This document shows positions 15,299 to 22,603 of a stretch of DNA of 23,694 nucleotides, in pieces; the first letter of the stretch is position 1; the number at the start of each line of letters is the position of its first letter. Below the pieces are notes generated by a model, which did not search any database, was not told the origin of the DNA, and worked only from the letters and a program-made list of their open reading frames with translations. The DNA comes from UBA8687 sp964564655 (GTDB lineage Bacteria > Nitrospinota > Nitrospinia > Nitrospinales > VA-1), in NCBI GenBank assembly GCA_964564655.1, contig CAZMBO010000021.1, positions 1-23,694 of the forward strand, read 5' to 3'. Made by a program: the position numbers and the translations under genes.

Positions 15299-16423
15299 TT
15301 AATCAGGTAACTCCTGTTTAAGGGCTTTTTCATAACCCACTAACTCCACATAGCCTGTTCCCGTTACCGGCTTTCCTCCCACACTTCCTTTTATTGAGAC
15401 GCTGCCTTCCCAATAAGAGCCTGAAATGGATCTCAAGTGATAAAGTTCCTGGCTTGAAAAATCAGGAGTAATTATTAAGTGGATATCGGACTCTAAGATA
15501 TCAATTTCCCAAACAGCAGGATATATGGCTCCTGTTTTTTCGCTGGTCCAAGAGCTTTTATTAGAAATGGAAAACTCATTTAACGTCAGGTGATGGTAAT
15601 TTTGATCAGCAGAAATGAATGTCCCGCTGGAATTAGGGTCGGTATTACCATTTTTTTTTCGCAACTGGTAGAGCATAATCTCAGTTTGATTATCGAGTTT
15701 GATAGAAAACCAATCCCATCCTGCCAAAGATGGGTTTAACGGATTGCTGGAAAATTCATGGTCCATCCAACTGCTTCCTTTTACTTGGAATTTTTCTCCT
15801 TTGATAAAAATAGAACCTTCCGTTTTCATTCGGGTGTAGGAGAAATAATGCGAAGCGTTTCCTTTATTACTCCCTTTTATACTTATTCCATTTTTACCGT
15901 GAAAGACCCTTTTTTTAATGGGTATGAGGCTGAGTTCTATACCTGTATCGTTCTCTAGAGCTTTTATCTTTTGCATATTTTCTTCGGCCGATAAATTCCA
16001 ATCAGAATTCCATATCATAAAGCGGTCGGTTGCAGCTCCGGCATTTTTGATTCCTTTCCGATTGATGCGCTCGAAGAAATGGAATTTTTTATTTTGAATA
16101 TCAGAGACCGTCATGTGCGCGAAATAGATATGATCCACCTTCCATTTCGAAGGATTATTGATGGGGTTGTATCCTTCCAATCCCACTCTAAAAAAGGTGA
16201 GCTGATAACCAAATCGTCGACCCTTATCACTTTCCAGGTTTCCAGTGTAATACCACCACTCGACACGGAAATTATCGTGAGAAAAGTCATCGCGGGGAAA
16301 TTGATAGGTGTAACCGGACACTGCCTCTTGAAATTTGGGTAACGGCTGGGTTCGCTCTTTACCTAAGGCGAAACTGGTAATTTGAGAAGTGAAAATTAAG
16401 ATTAGTATAAAGATCTGGAGCAT
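15299..16423 (-). CDS. Secreted lipocalin-like (CrtC/AttH-type) protein
   Basis: Belongs to the lipocalin-like group often annotated as predicted secreted hydrolase or AttH-like, related in fold to carotenoid 1,2-hydratase; the true reaction is not established. It has 374 residues with a signal peptide at about 1-20 (MLQIFILILIFTSQITSFAL). Family motifs: VEWWYYTG at 54-61, GKNGISIKG at about 176-184, the ASHYFSYTRMK segment, SWMDHEFSS at 218-226 and GWDWFSIKL at 235-243. No lipobox is evident, so it is periplasmic or exported. AttH homologues often sit beside an ABC transporter; here none is present. The gene lies 52 bases downstream of the TIGR01777 fusion gene on the same strand and is probably co-transcribed with it. 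No clear ribosome-binding site is seen before ATG 16423. Confidence 0.85.
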   Translation of the reverse strand: MLQIFILILIFTSQITSFALGKERTQPLPKFQEAVSGYTYQFPRDDFSHDNFRVEWWYYTGNLESDKGRRFGYQLTFFRVGLEGYNPINNPSKWKVDHIYFAHMTVSDIQNKKFHFFERINRKGIKNAGAATDRFMIWNSDWNLSAEENMQKIKALENDTGIELSLIPIKKRVFHGKNGISIKGSNKGNASHYFSYTRMKTEGSIFIKGEKFQVKGSSWMDHEFSSNPLNPSLAGWDWFSIKLDNQTEIMLYQLRKKNGNTDPNSSGTFISADQNYHHLTLNEFSISNKSSWTSEKTGAIYPAVWEIDILESDIHLIITPDFSSQELYHLRSISGSYWEGSVSIKGSVGGKPVTGTGYVELVGYEKALKQELPD

Positions 16424-16475
16424 GGGCTATCAGGGTTTTCTATAAAACCCCCTTCAAAAATTGTTGAATTTAAAT

Positions 16476-17828
16476 CTATTCTTCGGGGTGAAATAACTCT
16501 GCCACAACTTCTCTTCTGTGAAGGAAAATTTTTTCCAGTTCTTTTCGCACAAACCAATGGGCGATTATATCACCTGGAATCCAACCTGGTAGTTTATAAA
16601 AGACCCTATCTCTAATAATCGTGCCACCGTCTTTTTCAATAAACTCATGAATATGATGCCAAAAACAATAGGGCCCTCGCGTTTGTCTATCGGCAAAACG
16701 AATTAAAGGGATGTATTCAGTTATCTTGGATTGCCAGCGGACGGGCATTCCCCTTATTTTTAAACTATAATCGAGAAGGGTCCCCTCTTGAATAGGTGTC
16801 GATGTAACTTTGAGTATTTTAAATTTTAAAAATTTTGGAGTTAGGGCCTCTAGATTATGTGGGTCAGCAAAAAACTCAAATATATTTTTACTAGATTGTG
16901 GAACCCATTGTTCAACTAATAAAGTATGTCCGGTTTGATCTCCGATATTTTTAAGAGCACCTTTTATTTTTGGATAGATAAATTTATAGTCCAATTTTTT
17001 TAATATGTCTGAAGAAACTTTTTGGCTACCAATAAGTATCTGAGACATCTCTCCAAATAAAATTTTTAGTACCCACGTTGGAACATTGAAGATGGCAGGT
17101 CGCCTAATATTTTCTGCTAATGCGGATGTAAAATCCCGATTGGTTACCGGGTTTGGGCTTACAGCATTTACAGGGCCTTCATAGGAAGTGTTGTCGATGG
17201 CCTCGATTATTAGTCCTGCAAGATCACGCACATGAATCCAACTCATCCATTGGTTCCCATCACCGATATTCCCTCCCAAACCAAGTTTGAACAGGGGTAA
17301 CATTTTATCCATAGCACCACCATCAAATCCCAATACCATTCCTATCCGAAAAGCGACTGCCCGTATACCTAAATCCTTAACCTTAAATGTTTCTTCTTCC
17401 CAATCTTTGCAAACCTTAGCCAGAAATCCTCGTCCACTTGGTGACGATTCGTTAGGAATAATTGAGTTTTCATAGATACCTATAGCGGATGCAGAGATCC
17501 AGGTTTTTATCGGATTGGTATTCTTTCTAAAAAATTCTATAAGGTTTCGGGTGGATACAACCCTTGAGTCATAGATAATTTGCTTTCTTTTTTTTGTCCA
17601 AAATCCACTTGCAACATTTTCTCCACATAGGTTGATCACAACTTCAATGCCGTCTTCGTTACGCAGAAGATCTTCTCCCCATTCATAAATTTTACAGGCA
17701 ACAGGCAAGCGAACTTGAGCGGCTTTGGCGTCACGAGTAAGGACAATTATTTTGTGACCTTTTTCAACCAACAAAGGAAGTAGCGTTTTACCTACAAAGC
17801 CGGTAGCCCCGGTAACTAAGATTTTCAT
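16476..17828 (-). CDS. TIGR01777 NAD(P)-dependent epimerase-like protein fused to SRPBCC domain
   Basis: Two domains in 450 residues. Residues 1 to about 295 form an extended short-chain dehydrogenase of the TIGR01777/YfcH family: nucleotide-binding GATGFVG at 7-13, the NLCGENVA and SASAIGIYENS segments, SGRGFLAKVCKDWEEE, SWIHVRDLAGLI, and the DUF1731-type end GSQKVSSDILKKLDYKFIYP. Residues from about 300 to 445 form an SRPBCC (START/cyclase-like) ligand-binding domain: EQWVPQSSKNIFEFFADPHN, then the YCFWHHIHEF segment. The substrate is unknown. Such fusions suggest the SRPBCC cavity binds a hydrophobic ligand handled by the reductase or epimerase part. Start is ATG 17828. It is divergent from the CDGSH gene and upstream of the lipocalin-like gene. 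Confidence 0.9.
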   Translation of the reverse strand: MKILVTGATGFVGKTLLPLLVEKGHKIIVLTRDAKAAQVRLPVACKIYEWGEDLLRNEDGIEVVINLCGENVASGFWTKKRKQIIYDSRVVSTRNLIEFFRKNTNPIKTWISASAIGIYENSIIPNESSPSGRGFLAKVCKDWEEETFKVKDLGIRAVAFRIGMVLGFDGGAMDKMLPLFKLGLGGNIGDGNQWMSWIHVRDLAGLIIEAIDNTSYEGPVNAVSPNPVTNRDFTSALAENIRRPAIFNVPTWVLKILFGEMSQILIGSQKVSSDILKKLDYKFIYPKIKGALKNIGDQTGHTLLVEQWVPQSSKNIFEFFADPHNLEALTPKFLKFKILKVTSTPIQEGTLLDYSLKIRGMPVRWQSKITEYIPLIRFADRQTRGPYCFWHHIHEFIEKDGGTIIRDRVFYKLPGWIPGDIIAHWFVRKELEKIFLHRREVVAELFHPEE

Positions 17829-17876
17829 TTTTTTTATTTAAGAGTATTAGTAAAACTAATTGTAAGTTTAAAATTA

Positions 17877-17904
17877 TTGACATGTTAAAAATAATCTGTA
17901 CCGT
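17877..17904 (+). promoter_or_regulatory. Candidate promoter of the CDGSH gene
   Basis: A consensus -35 TTGACA lies at 17877-17882, with a weak -10 TACCGT at 17899-17904, spaced 16. Transcription would start near 17911, before the AAGGA ribosome-binding site at 17928-17932 and the ATG at 17939. The upstream in-frame ATG at 17882 overlaps the -35 box, which argues against its use. Confidence 0.4.
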
Positions 17905-17938
17905 GATTCTTTTATCAATTTTTATCAAGGAAATTCTA

Positions 17939-18169
17939 ATGGCATATGAAAATTCTCCAATAATTATCGATGAAACTCCAGGGATAAAAAACTATTGTAC
18001 TTGTGGTGAATCTAACAATAAACCCTATTGTGATGGATCCCACAGCGCACAGGCAACAGGAAAAACTCCAAAAGAATTTATAGTAGATGAGACAAGGCGG
18101 CTTGTAATATGTGATTGTGGGAAAACAGGCAATTCCCCTATGTGCGATGGGACTCATTCCAAATCCTAA
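17939..18169 (+). CDS. Double CDGSH iron-sulfur domain protein, 76 aa
   Basis: Small protein with two CDGSH-type 2Fe-2S binding motifs, each with three Cys and one His ligand: CTCGESNNKPYCDGSH and, 27 residues later, CDCGKTGNSPMCDGTH. Both fit the consensus CxCx2(S/T)x3PxCDG(S/A/T)H exactly. Proteins of this type are proposed to act in redox or iron-sulfur handling; no specific partner is visible. Start chosen at ATG 17939 because AAGGA lies 6 bases upstream and a -35 box covers the earlier ATG at 17882. Using 17882 would add 19 residues resembling a membrane anchor (MLKIICTVILLSIFIKEIL), which is less likely but not excluded. It is divergent from the TIGR01777 gene and converges with the glycosyltransferase gene ending at 18318. 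Confidence 0.9.
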   Translation: MAYENSPIIIDETPGIKNYCTCGESNNKPYCDGSHSAQATGKTPKEFIVDETRRLVICDCGKTGNSPMCDGTHSKS

Positions 18170-18317
18170 ATCACAATCCGGCCCCTCTCTACAATTACTG
18201 ATGCAAACGGTTGTCTTCTGTTTGCTCAGTAAATAGGCGGTTCTTCGATTCTTTTTTCTCTGCACACACTCACGATACCGCACAGAGTTATAGAAAACTG
18301 GTTAATAGAGCTCAAGG

Positions 18318-19430
18318 TTAAATTATGCTTTTATAAATCTCCAACATTTCCCGATTATTTCTTTCTAAGGGAAATTGTTCGGCGAGTTCTCTTGCTTTTT
18401 TTCCCATATCTTCTCTAGCTGAGAAATCGAAAAGATAATTGATTTTCTCTGCAATTTCCTGGGGATTATATGGGTCTCCAACGACCAAGCCATTTTTTTT
18501 TGAATCAATTATATTTGCCGCCCCGCAATATTTCGTGGTGATTACAGGTAGCCCGGTTGCCAAAGCTTCAAGATTGGCATTACCAAATGGCTCATAAATT
18601 GAAGGAAGTATAAACAGATCAGCTGCTGCATAAAATTTTTCTATTTCAGGGTCAGGTTCTTTAGCAATTATTCGATTTCGTTTATTAGCTGGCGCATACC
18701 GCATGAACTTTTCAAAATTTCCTTTTCCCATTAAAAGTAATCGCCAGTTTTCTTTTGCTAAGTACTCAGTTGACTGAAGCAGAAATTGAAGCCCTTTCCT
18801 TTCAAACCCAGAACCCACGAACAATATCAAAATCGAGTCTTCCGGAATTCCCAACTGTTTTCTGATTGATTTACGATAAATATTTTTATTGTTAGGGTGA
18901 AAACGATGAAGATCGACACCGTTGTAAACAACAGAAATTTTTTCAGGTGGGCATCTGTAGTTCTCTAGAATATCTTCTTTTACCATTTGGGAAATGGCAA
19001 TTATTTTTTTACATTGGCCAGATTCAAAAATGTTTTTTTCCAGTTTTAGAATAAGTTGGTGAAAAGGATTTATAAAAAGGAGAAATTTCTTGATCGAAGA
19101 AATTTGTTTTTCTCTTTGATACAACCATTTTATATGGCACCCATCACCTGCTCGATAAATATCTTGTAGCCAGGTTTTTTCATGACTTTGAATGATGTCG
19201 AAATGTTGCTCCCGGATTTTCTTGGAAACCTTGATAGAAAAAGACAGAGTTCTAAAAAAAGCGTTTAAACCTCGGGCCCCCACAAAGTGGTGATTGATAT
19301 TACTGTGGTGAGAAGGAATCCAACTATTTGAAAAGATATGAACTTCATGTCCGGATTCAGCAAGTTGATGGATAAATCCATCTACAAATTGTTCGGCGCC
19401 ACCATAAAGAACAAACTTTTGTCGAATAAT
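18318..19430 (-). CDS. GT4 glycosyltransferase, WaaG-like (5' end lost in gap)
   Basis: Glycosyltransferase of the GT-B fold, family GT4, probably adding a hexose to the lipopolysaccharide core. The visible 370 codons begin IIRQKFVLYGGAEQFVDGF, which is the usual first strand and Gly-rich loop of the N-terminal domain, so perhaps 3-10 residues including the start codon are missing in the N run. The C-terminal domain holds FVGSGFERKGLQFLLQS, and the nucleotide-sugar-binding EX7E motif in YEPFGNANLEALATG followed by LPVITTKYCGA. It is the last gene of the leftward glycan operon, after the methyltransferase. WaaG-like is inferred from the N-terminal pattern and the neighbouring heptosyltransferase; the acceptor sugar is unknown. 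Confidence 0.9.
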   Translation of the reverse strand: MIRQKFVLYGGAEQFVDGFIHQLAESGHEVHIFSNSWIPSHHSNINHHFVGARGLNAFFRTLSFSIKVSKKIREQHFDIIQSHEKTWLQDIYRAGDGCHIKWLYQREKQISSIKKFLLFINPFHQLILKLEKNIFESGQCKKIIAISQMVKEDILENYRCPPEKISVVYNGVDLHRFHPNNKNIYRKSIRKQLGIPEDSILILFVGSGFERKGLQFLLQSTEYLAKENWRLLLMGKGNFEKFMRYAPANKRNRIIAKEPDPEIEKFYAAADLFILPSIYEPFGNANLEALATGLPVITTKYCGAANIIDSKKNGLVVGDPYNPQEIAEKINYLFDFSAREDMGKKARELAEQFPLERNNREMLEIYKSII

Positions 19431-19530
19431 NNNNNNNNNNNNNNNNNNNNNNNNNNNNNNNNNNNNNNNNNNNNNNNNNNNNNNNNNNNNNNNNNNNNNN
19501 NNNNNNNNNNNNNNNNNNNNNNNNNNNNNN
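19431..19530. other. Assembly gap, 100 N
   Basis: Exactly 100 N, cutting the 3' end of the methyltransferase gene and the 5' end of the GT4 gene. Little seems missing from either (a short C-terminus and a few N-terminal residues), so a real gap near 100 bases is plausible here. Confidence 0.98.
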
Positions 19531-20172
19531 GATCGAAAGAAAAGCTGATTTTCCACGGCTACTGGTCAATTCTTCTATCACAAATTCTTTTTCAAGATAT
19601 TGCCTTAATAACATTACATTATAAGCTCGCAAATGAGTTTGATCGTAATCGATTAAACGTCCTTTTAATACACGCAATCTGTTTTTCAGATGATAAGAAT
19701 TGGGAACAGAACCGATAAATAGCCCCTCGGGTTTTAATATACGTGATACTTCGGAAACAGTAATTTCTGGATAAGGAAGGTGCTCTATCACTTCTCCTGC
19801 TATGACAACATCAAACGATGATGTTGGTAACGGTATTTGAAGGCTGAAATCTGCCCAGATTGTTTCAATATTTAAATTTTTTTTACAAGCCTCTAAAGCA
19901 AGTTTGTCAATATCCAGACCCGTTACTTCATTTTGGTCAATGAAATGACGGGTTAATATTCCGTCACGACAACCCATATCCAGAACCTTTCTATTTTTCC
20001 CCACCCATTTCTTGAATAGCTGTGAACGTTTTTCTTCTGATATCGACTGATTTCTGCGGTTTCCACCGAGATGGTGTTTGGAATAAAGATCGGAAAGAAT
20101 TCGCATGTCTCGGCCAGGTTTTTCTGATTCCTCTTCAAATTTTGAAGGTCGGGCTTCTTTTTTCTCTTCCAC
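19531..20172 (-). CDS. SAM-dependent methyltransferase (3' end lost in gap)
   Basis: Class I methyltransferase of the Methyltransf_11 type. Visible motifs: the SAM-binding VLDMGCRDGILTRHF, the acidic end of strand 2 in VTGLDIDKLAL, WADFSLQIPLPTSSFDVVIA, EVIEHLPYPEITVSEVSRIL and KPEGLFIGSVPN. 214 codons are present before the N run; the C-terminal end is missing. GTG 20172 is chosen because GGAG on the minus strand (20184-20181) stands 8 bases before it. An in-frame TTG at 20178 would leave only 2 bases of spacing. The start lies 13 bases after the heptosyltransferase stop, so it is an operon member and probably modifies a glycan, lipid or sugar intermediate; the substrate is unknown. Confidence 0.87.
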
Positions 20173-20185
20173 AATCAATACTCCA

Positions 20186-21244
20186 TTATTTATCTGAAAA
20201 TTCAGGATAAAGTTTCTTTATACTGTCAATTACATCCTGAGCAGAAATTAATTCTTTACACTCGGGCTTACCATTCCAGCAAACCTGTTTCATTGTTTTA
20301 GAAGTACAAGGCCAGCAATCAATATCTTTATGCAGTACCACACTTGTCTCTCCGGAAGGTTTCCAGATTCTATAATCTGTTAATCCGAATAATGCTGTTA
20401 AAGGCACCCCGATAGCAGAAACAGCATGCATATAACCTCCATTATGACACACTACAAACTTTGCGTTAGCGGTGATCCCCAGAAGCACAGATAGTTCTGT
20501 GGAAATAAAAGTATAAGGAACTTCTTTTGACAAGTATTGAGTTAATCTTTCCACTTGATCAAACTGTCCTGGCCCACAGGTCAAAATAATGCCTAAATTG
20601 AAGCGAGTAAAAAAATATTCCATGATTTTTGCAAACTTTTCAAATTGCCATTGATCGTATTTTCGAGCCCCCGGGTGGATAATGCAATACGGTTTTTTTG
20701 GGTCATAATTTTTAGAAATTAATAATTCATGCGCACTTTTGCGCCACGCATTACTAACATGAATAATTGGTTTAGGGTCTTTAATGGGAATTCCCAGTTT
20801 ACTTATCAAAGCTACCTGGTAGTCTATGGGGAATGTGGGTTTTAAATCGGAAAAATTTATTTTCGTATTGTATAGAAACGAACGTTTCGCAAATATATTA
20901 CCAACCTTGAATCTGGCCCGGGAAAGGAAACACATAACGGCACCCCGGGTTCCTTCATGCATATCAATTGCAACATCGTATCGTTTCCCTATTAAATTTA
21001 AATAAAATTTAGCCTGTTTTAGAAAAGAAGTTTTTTCAAAACAGAGAACTTCATCTACATCTGGATGGTTTCTAACAATATCATAAGATGCCGATTCTAC
21101 CAGAACGGTGAGTTTAGCATTTGGGAGGTGCTTTTTTATGGGGGCATATACCGCTGTATTATAGACCACATCTCCAATGGATCTGAGTTTGATCAAAAGT
21201 ATTTTTGCATCTGGTTTAATGTGGTCTTTAATATGGAATTCCAA
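20186..21244 (-). CDS. GT9 ADP-heptose:LPS heptosyltransferase-like protein
   Basis: Glycosyltransferase family 9 (WaaF/WaaC/WaaQ group), expected to add heptose to the inner core of lipopolysaccharide at the cytoplasmic face of the inner membrane. The N-terminal signature is ILLIKLRSIGDVVYNTAVYA, followed by PNAKLTVLVESASYDIVRNH. The C-terminal domain has IIHPGARKYDQWQFEKFAKI and the donor-site segment FVVCHNGGYMHAVSAIGVPL. Near the end a cysteine cluster (CWPCTSK, then CWNGKPEC) matches the usual CxxC...C pattern of this family. It has 352 residues, normal length. Start is TTG 21244, supported by AAGGGA on the minus strand 7 bases before it; that site overlaps the stop region of the upstream GT4 gene, indicating coupling. 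Which heptose is transferred cannot be said. Confidence 0.92.
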   Translation of the reverse strand: MEFHIKDHIKPDAKILLIKLRSIGDVVYNTAVYAPIKKHLPNAKLTVLVESASYDIVRNHPDVDEVLCFEKTSFLKQAKFYLNLIGKRYDVAIDMHEGTRGAVMCFLSRARFKVGNIFAKRSFLYNTKINFSDLKPTFPIDYQVALISKLGIPIKDPKPIIHVSNAWRKSAHELLISKNYDPKKPYCIIHPGARKYDQWQFEKFAKIMEYFFTRFNLGIILTCGPGQFDQVERLTQYLSKEVPYTFISTELSVLLGITANAKFVVCHNGGYMHAVSAIGVPLTALFGLTDYRIWKPSGETSVVLHKDIDCWPCTSKTMKQVCWNGKPECKELISAQDVIDSIKKLYPEFSDK

Positions 21245-21259
21245 AATCCAGTCCCTTAA

Positions 21260-22393
21260 TTATTGAGCGGTAGTTAGTTTTTCAATTTTCGATATGAGTT
21301 CTTTCTTTATAACTTTAAGGTCATAAAGTTCCTGGCAACGTTTTCTAGCATTTTGACCTTTCAGTCGAGCTTCTTCAGGATTTGCAAAAATATTTTTTAT
21401 TGTTTTTGCAAGTTGCTCAGGGTTCCCCGGCTCAATGAGATAACCATGTCCACCCAAAACTTCCGGGATATCTGAAATTGGAGTTGTAATAATGGGTTTT
21501 GCCATCGCCATTCCATCAAATAATTTCGCGGGAATCTGTCCTTGTGTGTCTGTCGTATCTCTCTGTGGAATGGCGAGAATATCAGCAGCAGAAAGATAAT
21601 CTGGCAATTCATTGAAAGGTATTTTGGGAATAGTAATCACCTTATCTTGGTTAATTTTCATATTATCCATATACCGTTGGACGGATGAACCGGCACCAAC
21701 TAAGACCAACCTGATATCGGGGTCACTAATTTTTTCCATTGCTGTAAATAATTCTTCCGTTCCTTTATGAGGCCTTGGTGTTCCTAGAAACATGACAACA
21801 CGCTTACCTTCCAGTCCCAGTTTGGCCTTCATACTATCTGCATCGAAATTTTCTGGATTAAGTTTGGATGTGTCGCGACAATGATAAATTAAAGAACCTG
21901 AAAATTTATTTTTAAGAAACCGATTACTAACAATCGTTGAATCCGCATAACCTGTAAAATACTCCATAAGCCAGGTATACGGCAATCCACTGGGATTAGA
22001 AAAATTAAGGAAGCGACCAACCTTGCCCCAAAATCCTGTATGATAGAAAAACCCTAATTCCCAGTCATCAATATCCAAAATGACTGGAATATTTGAAACC
22101 CATTTTTTTATTAAGGCAATCCCAAAACTTGTAGGTCGAGGCTTACAAGCGATCAATATATCGGCATCAATATCTTTGACCATTTTCCGAATAGTTGAAA
22201 TAAAAAAAGGGTATCTTTTCCAAGGATAGGAACGAATAGGAATATCCATATCTTTCATAGGAAACCAAATATCGCCAGATCTGGAAGGGCCAATAATTTC
22301 CACCTTATATCGTGAAGTAAGAGCCATTGCCAATAGCCCTGCTCTGCCTAGGGAATTATTAGAAAGATCGAAGCACAAAATACAAATTTTCAC
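21260..22393 (-). CDS. GT4 glycosyltransferase
   Basis: GT-B-fold glycosyltransferase of group 1 (GT4), 377 residues. The N-terminal domain has NSLGRAGLLAMALTSRYKVE (a Gly-rich loop) and ILIACKPRPTSFGIALIKKW. The C-terminal domain has VVMFLGTPRPHKGTEELFTA, the RLVLVGAGSS strand, and a donor-binding region IPAKLFDGMAMAKPIITTPI in which the first Glu of the usual EX7E is replaced (reads Pro-Ala-Lys-Leu-Phe-Asp). The start codon is GTG 22393 with no clear Shine-Dalgarno sequence; it begins with a conventional MKICILCFDLS strand. It is the first gene of the leftward operon, 15 bases before the heptosyltransferase start, so it likely serves the same envelope glycan. The sugar is unknown. Confidence 0.9.
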   Translation of the reverse strand: MKICILCFDLSNNSLGRAGLLAMALTSRYKVEIIGPSRSGDIWFPMKDMDIPIRSYPWKRYPFFISTIRKMVKDIDADILIACKPRPTSFGIALIKKWVSNIPVILDIDDWELGFFYHTGFWGKVGRFLNFSNPSGLPYTWLMEYFTGYADSTIVSNRFLKNKFSGSLIYHCRDTSKLNPENFDADSMKAKLGLEGKRVVMFLGTPRPHKGTEELFTAMEKISDPDIRLVLVGAGSSVQRYMDNMKINQDKVITIPKIPFNELPDYLSAADILAIPQRDTTDTQGQIPAKLFDGMAMAKPIITTPISDIPEVLGGHGYLIEPGNPEQLAKTIKNIFANPEEARLKGQNARKRCQELYDLKVIKKELISKIEKLTTAQ

Positions 22394-22603
22394 AGTTTTT
22401 TAAACGCCTGATTGGAGTAAATTATTTTGAGTGAGTTTGGACAATTAGTGGCTCAATTGAAATATTATTCCAGTGGTTTTGGGTCAGGACAATGCGGACC
22501 TAAAAATTAAAAGTAAATATAAGATTAAGTGTATAATATAAGCCAGTTTCGCTACATTTTATCTTAAGATAAAGTTTATTTGTTTTTTTATCTATTCCTG
22601 CCT
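22394..22603. promoter_or_regulatory. Divergent promoter region of two glycosyltransferase units
   Basis: 210 bases between the leftward GT4 operon and the rightward ArnT-like gene. A perfect TATAAT lies at 22532-22537 in the rightward orientation, with only a weak TTAAAA 19 bases before it. Just downstream, TTTATCTTAAGATAAA at 22558-22573 is a perfect 16-bp palindrome, a possible operator or message-leader hairpin. A looser inverted pair TTGAG/CTCAA lies near 22430-22455. No small gene is seen. Confidence 0.4.

Noticed and set aside
18170..18317. Bidirectional terminator between the convergent CDGSH and GT4 genes
   Set aside because: The 148-base spacer contains a T-rich run but I could find no stable stem in front of it on either strand.
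19338..19718. Plus-strand open frame across the gap at 19431
   Set aside because: It passes through N and is antisense to the GT4 and methyltransferase genes.
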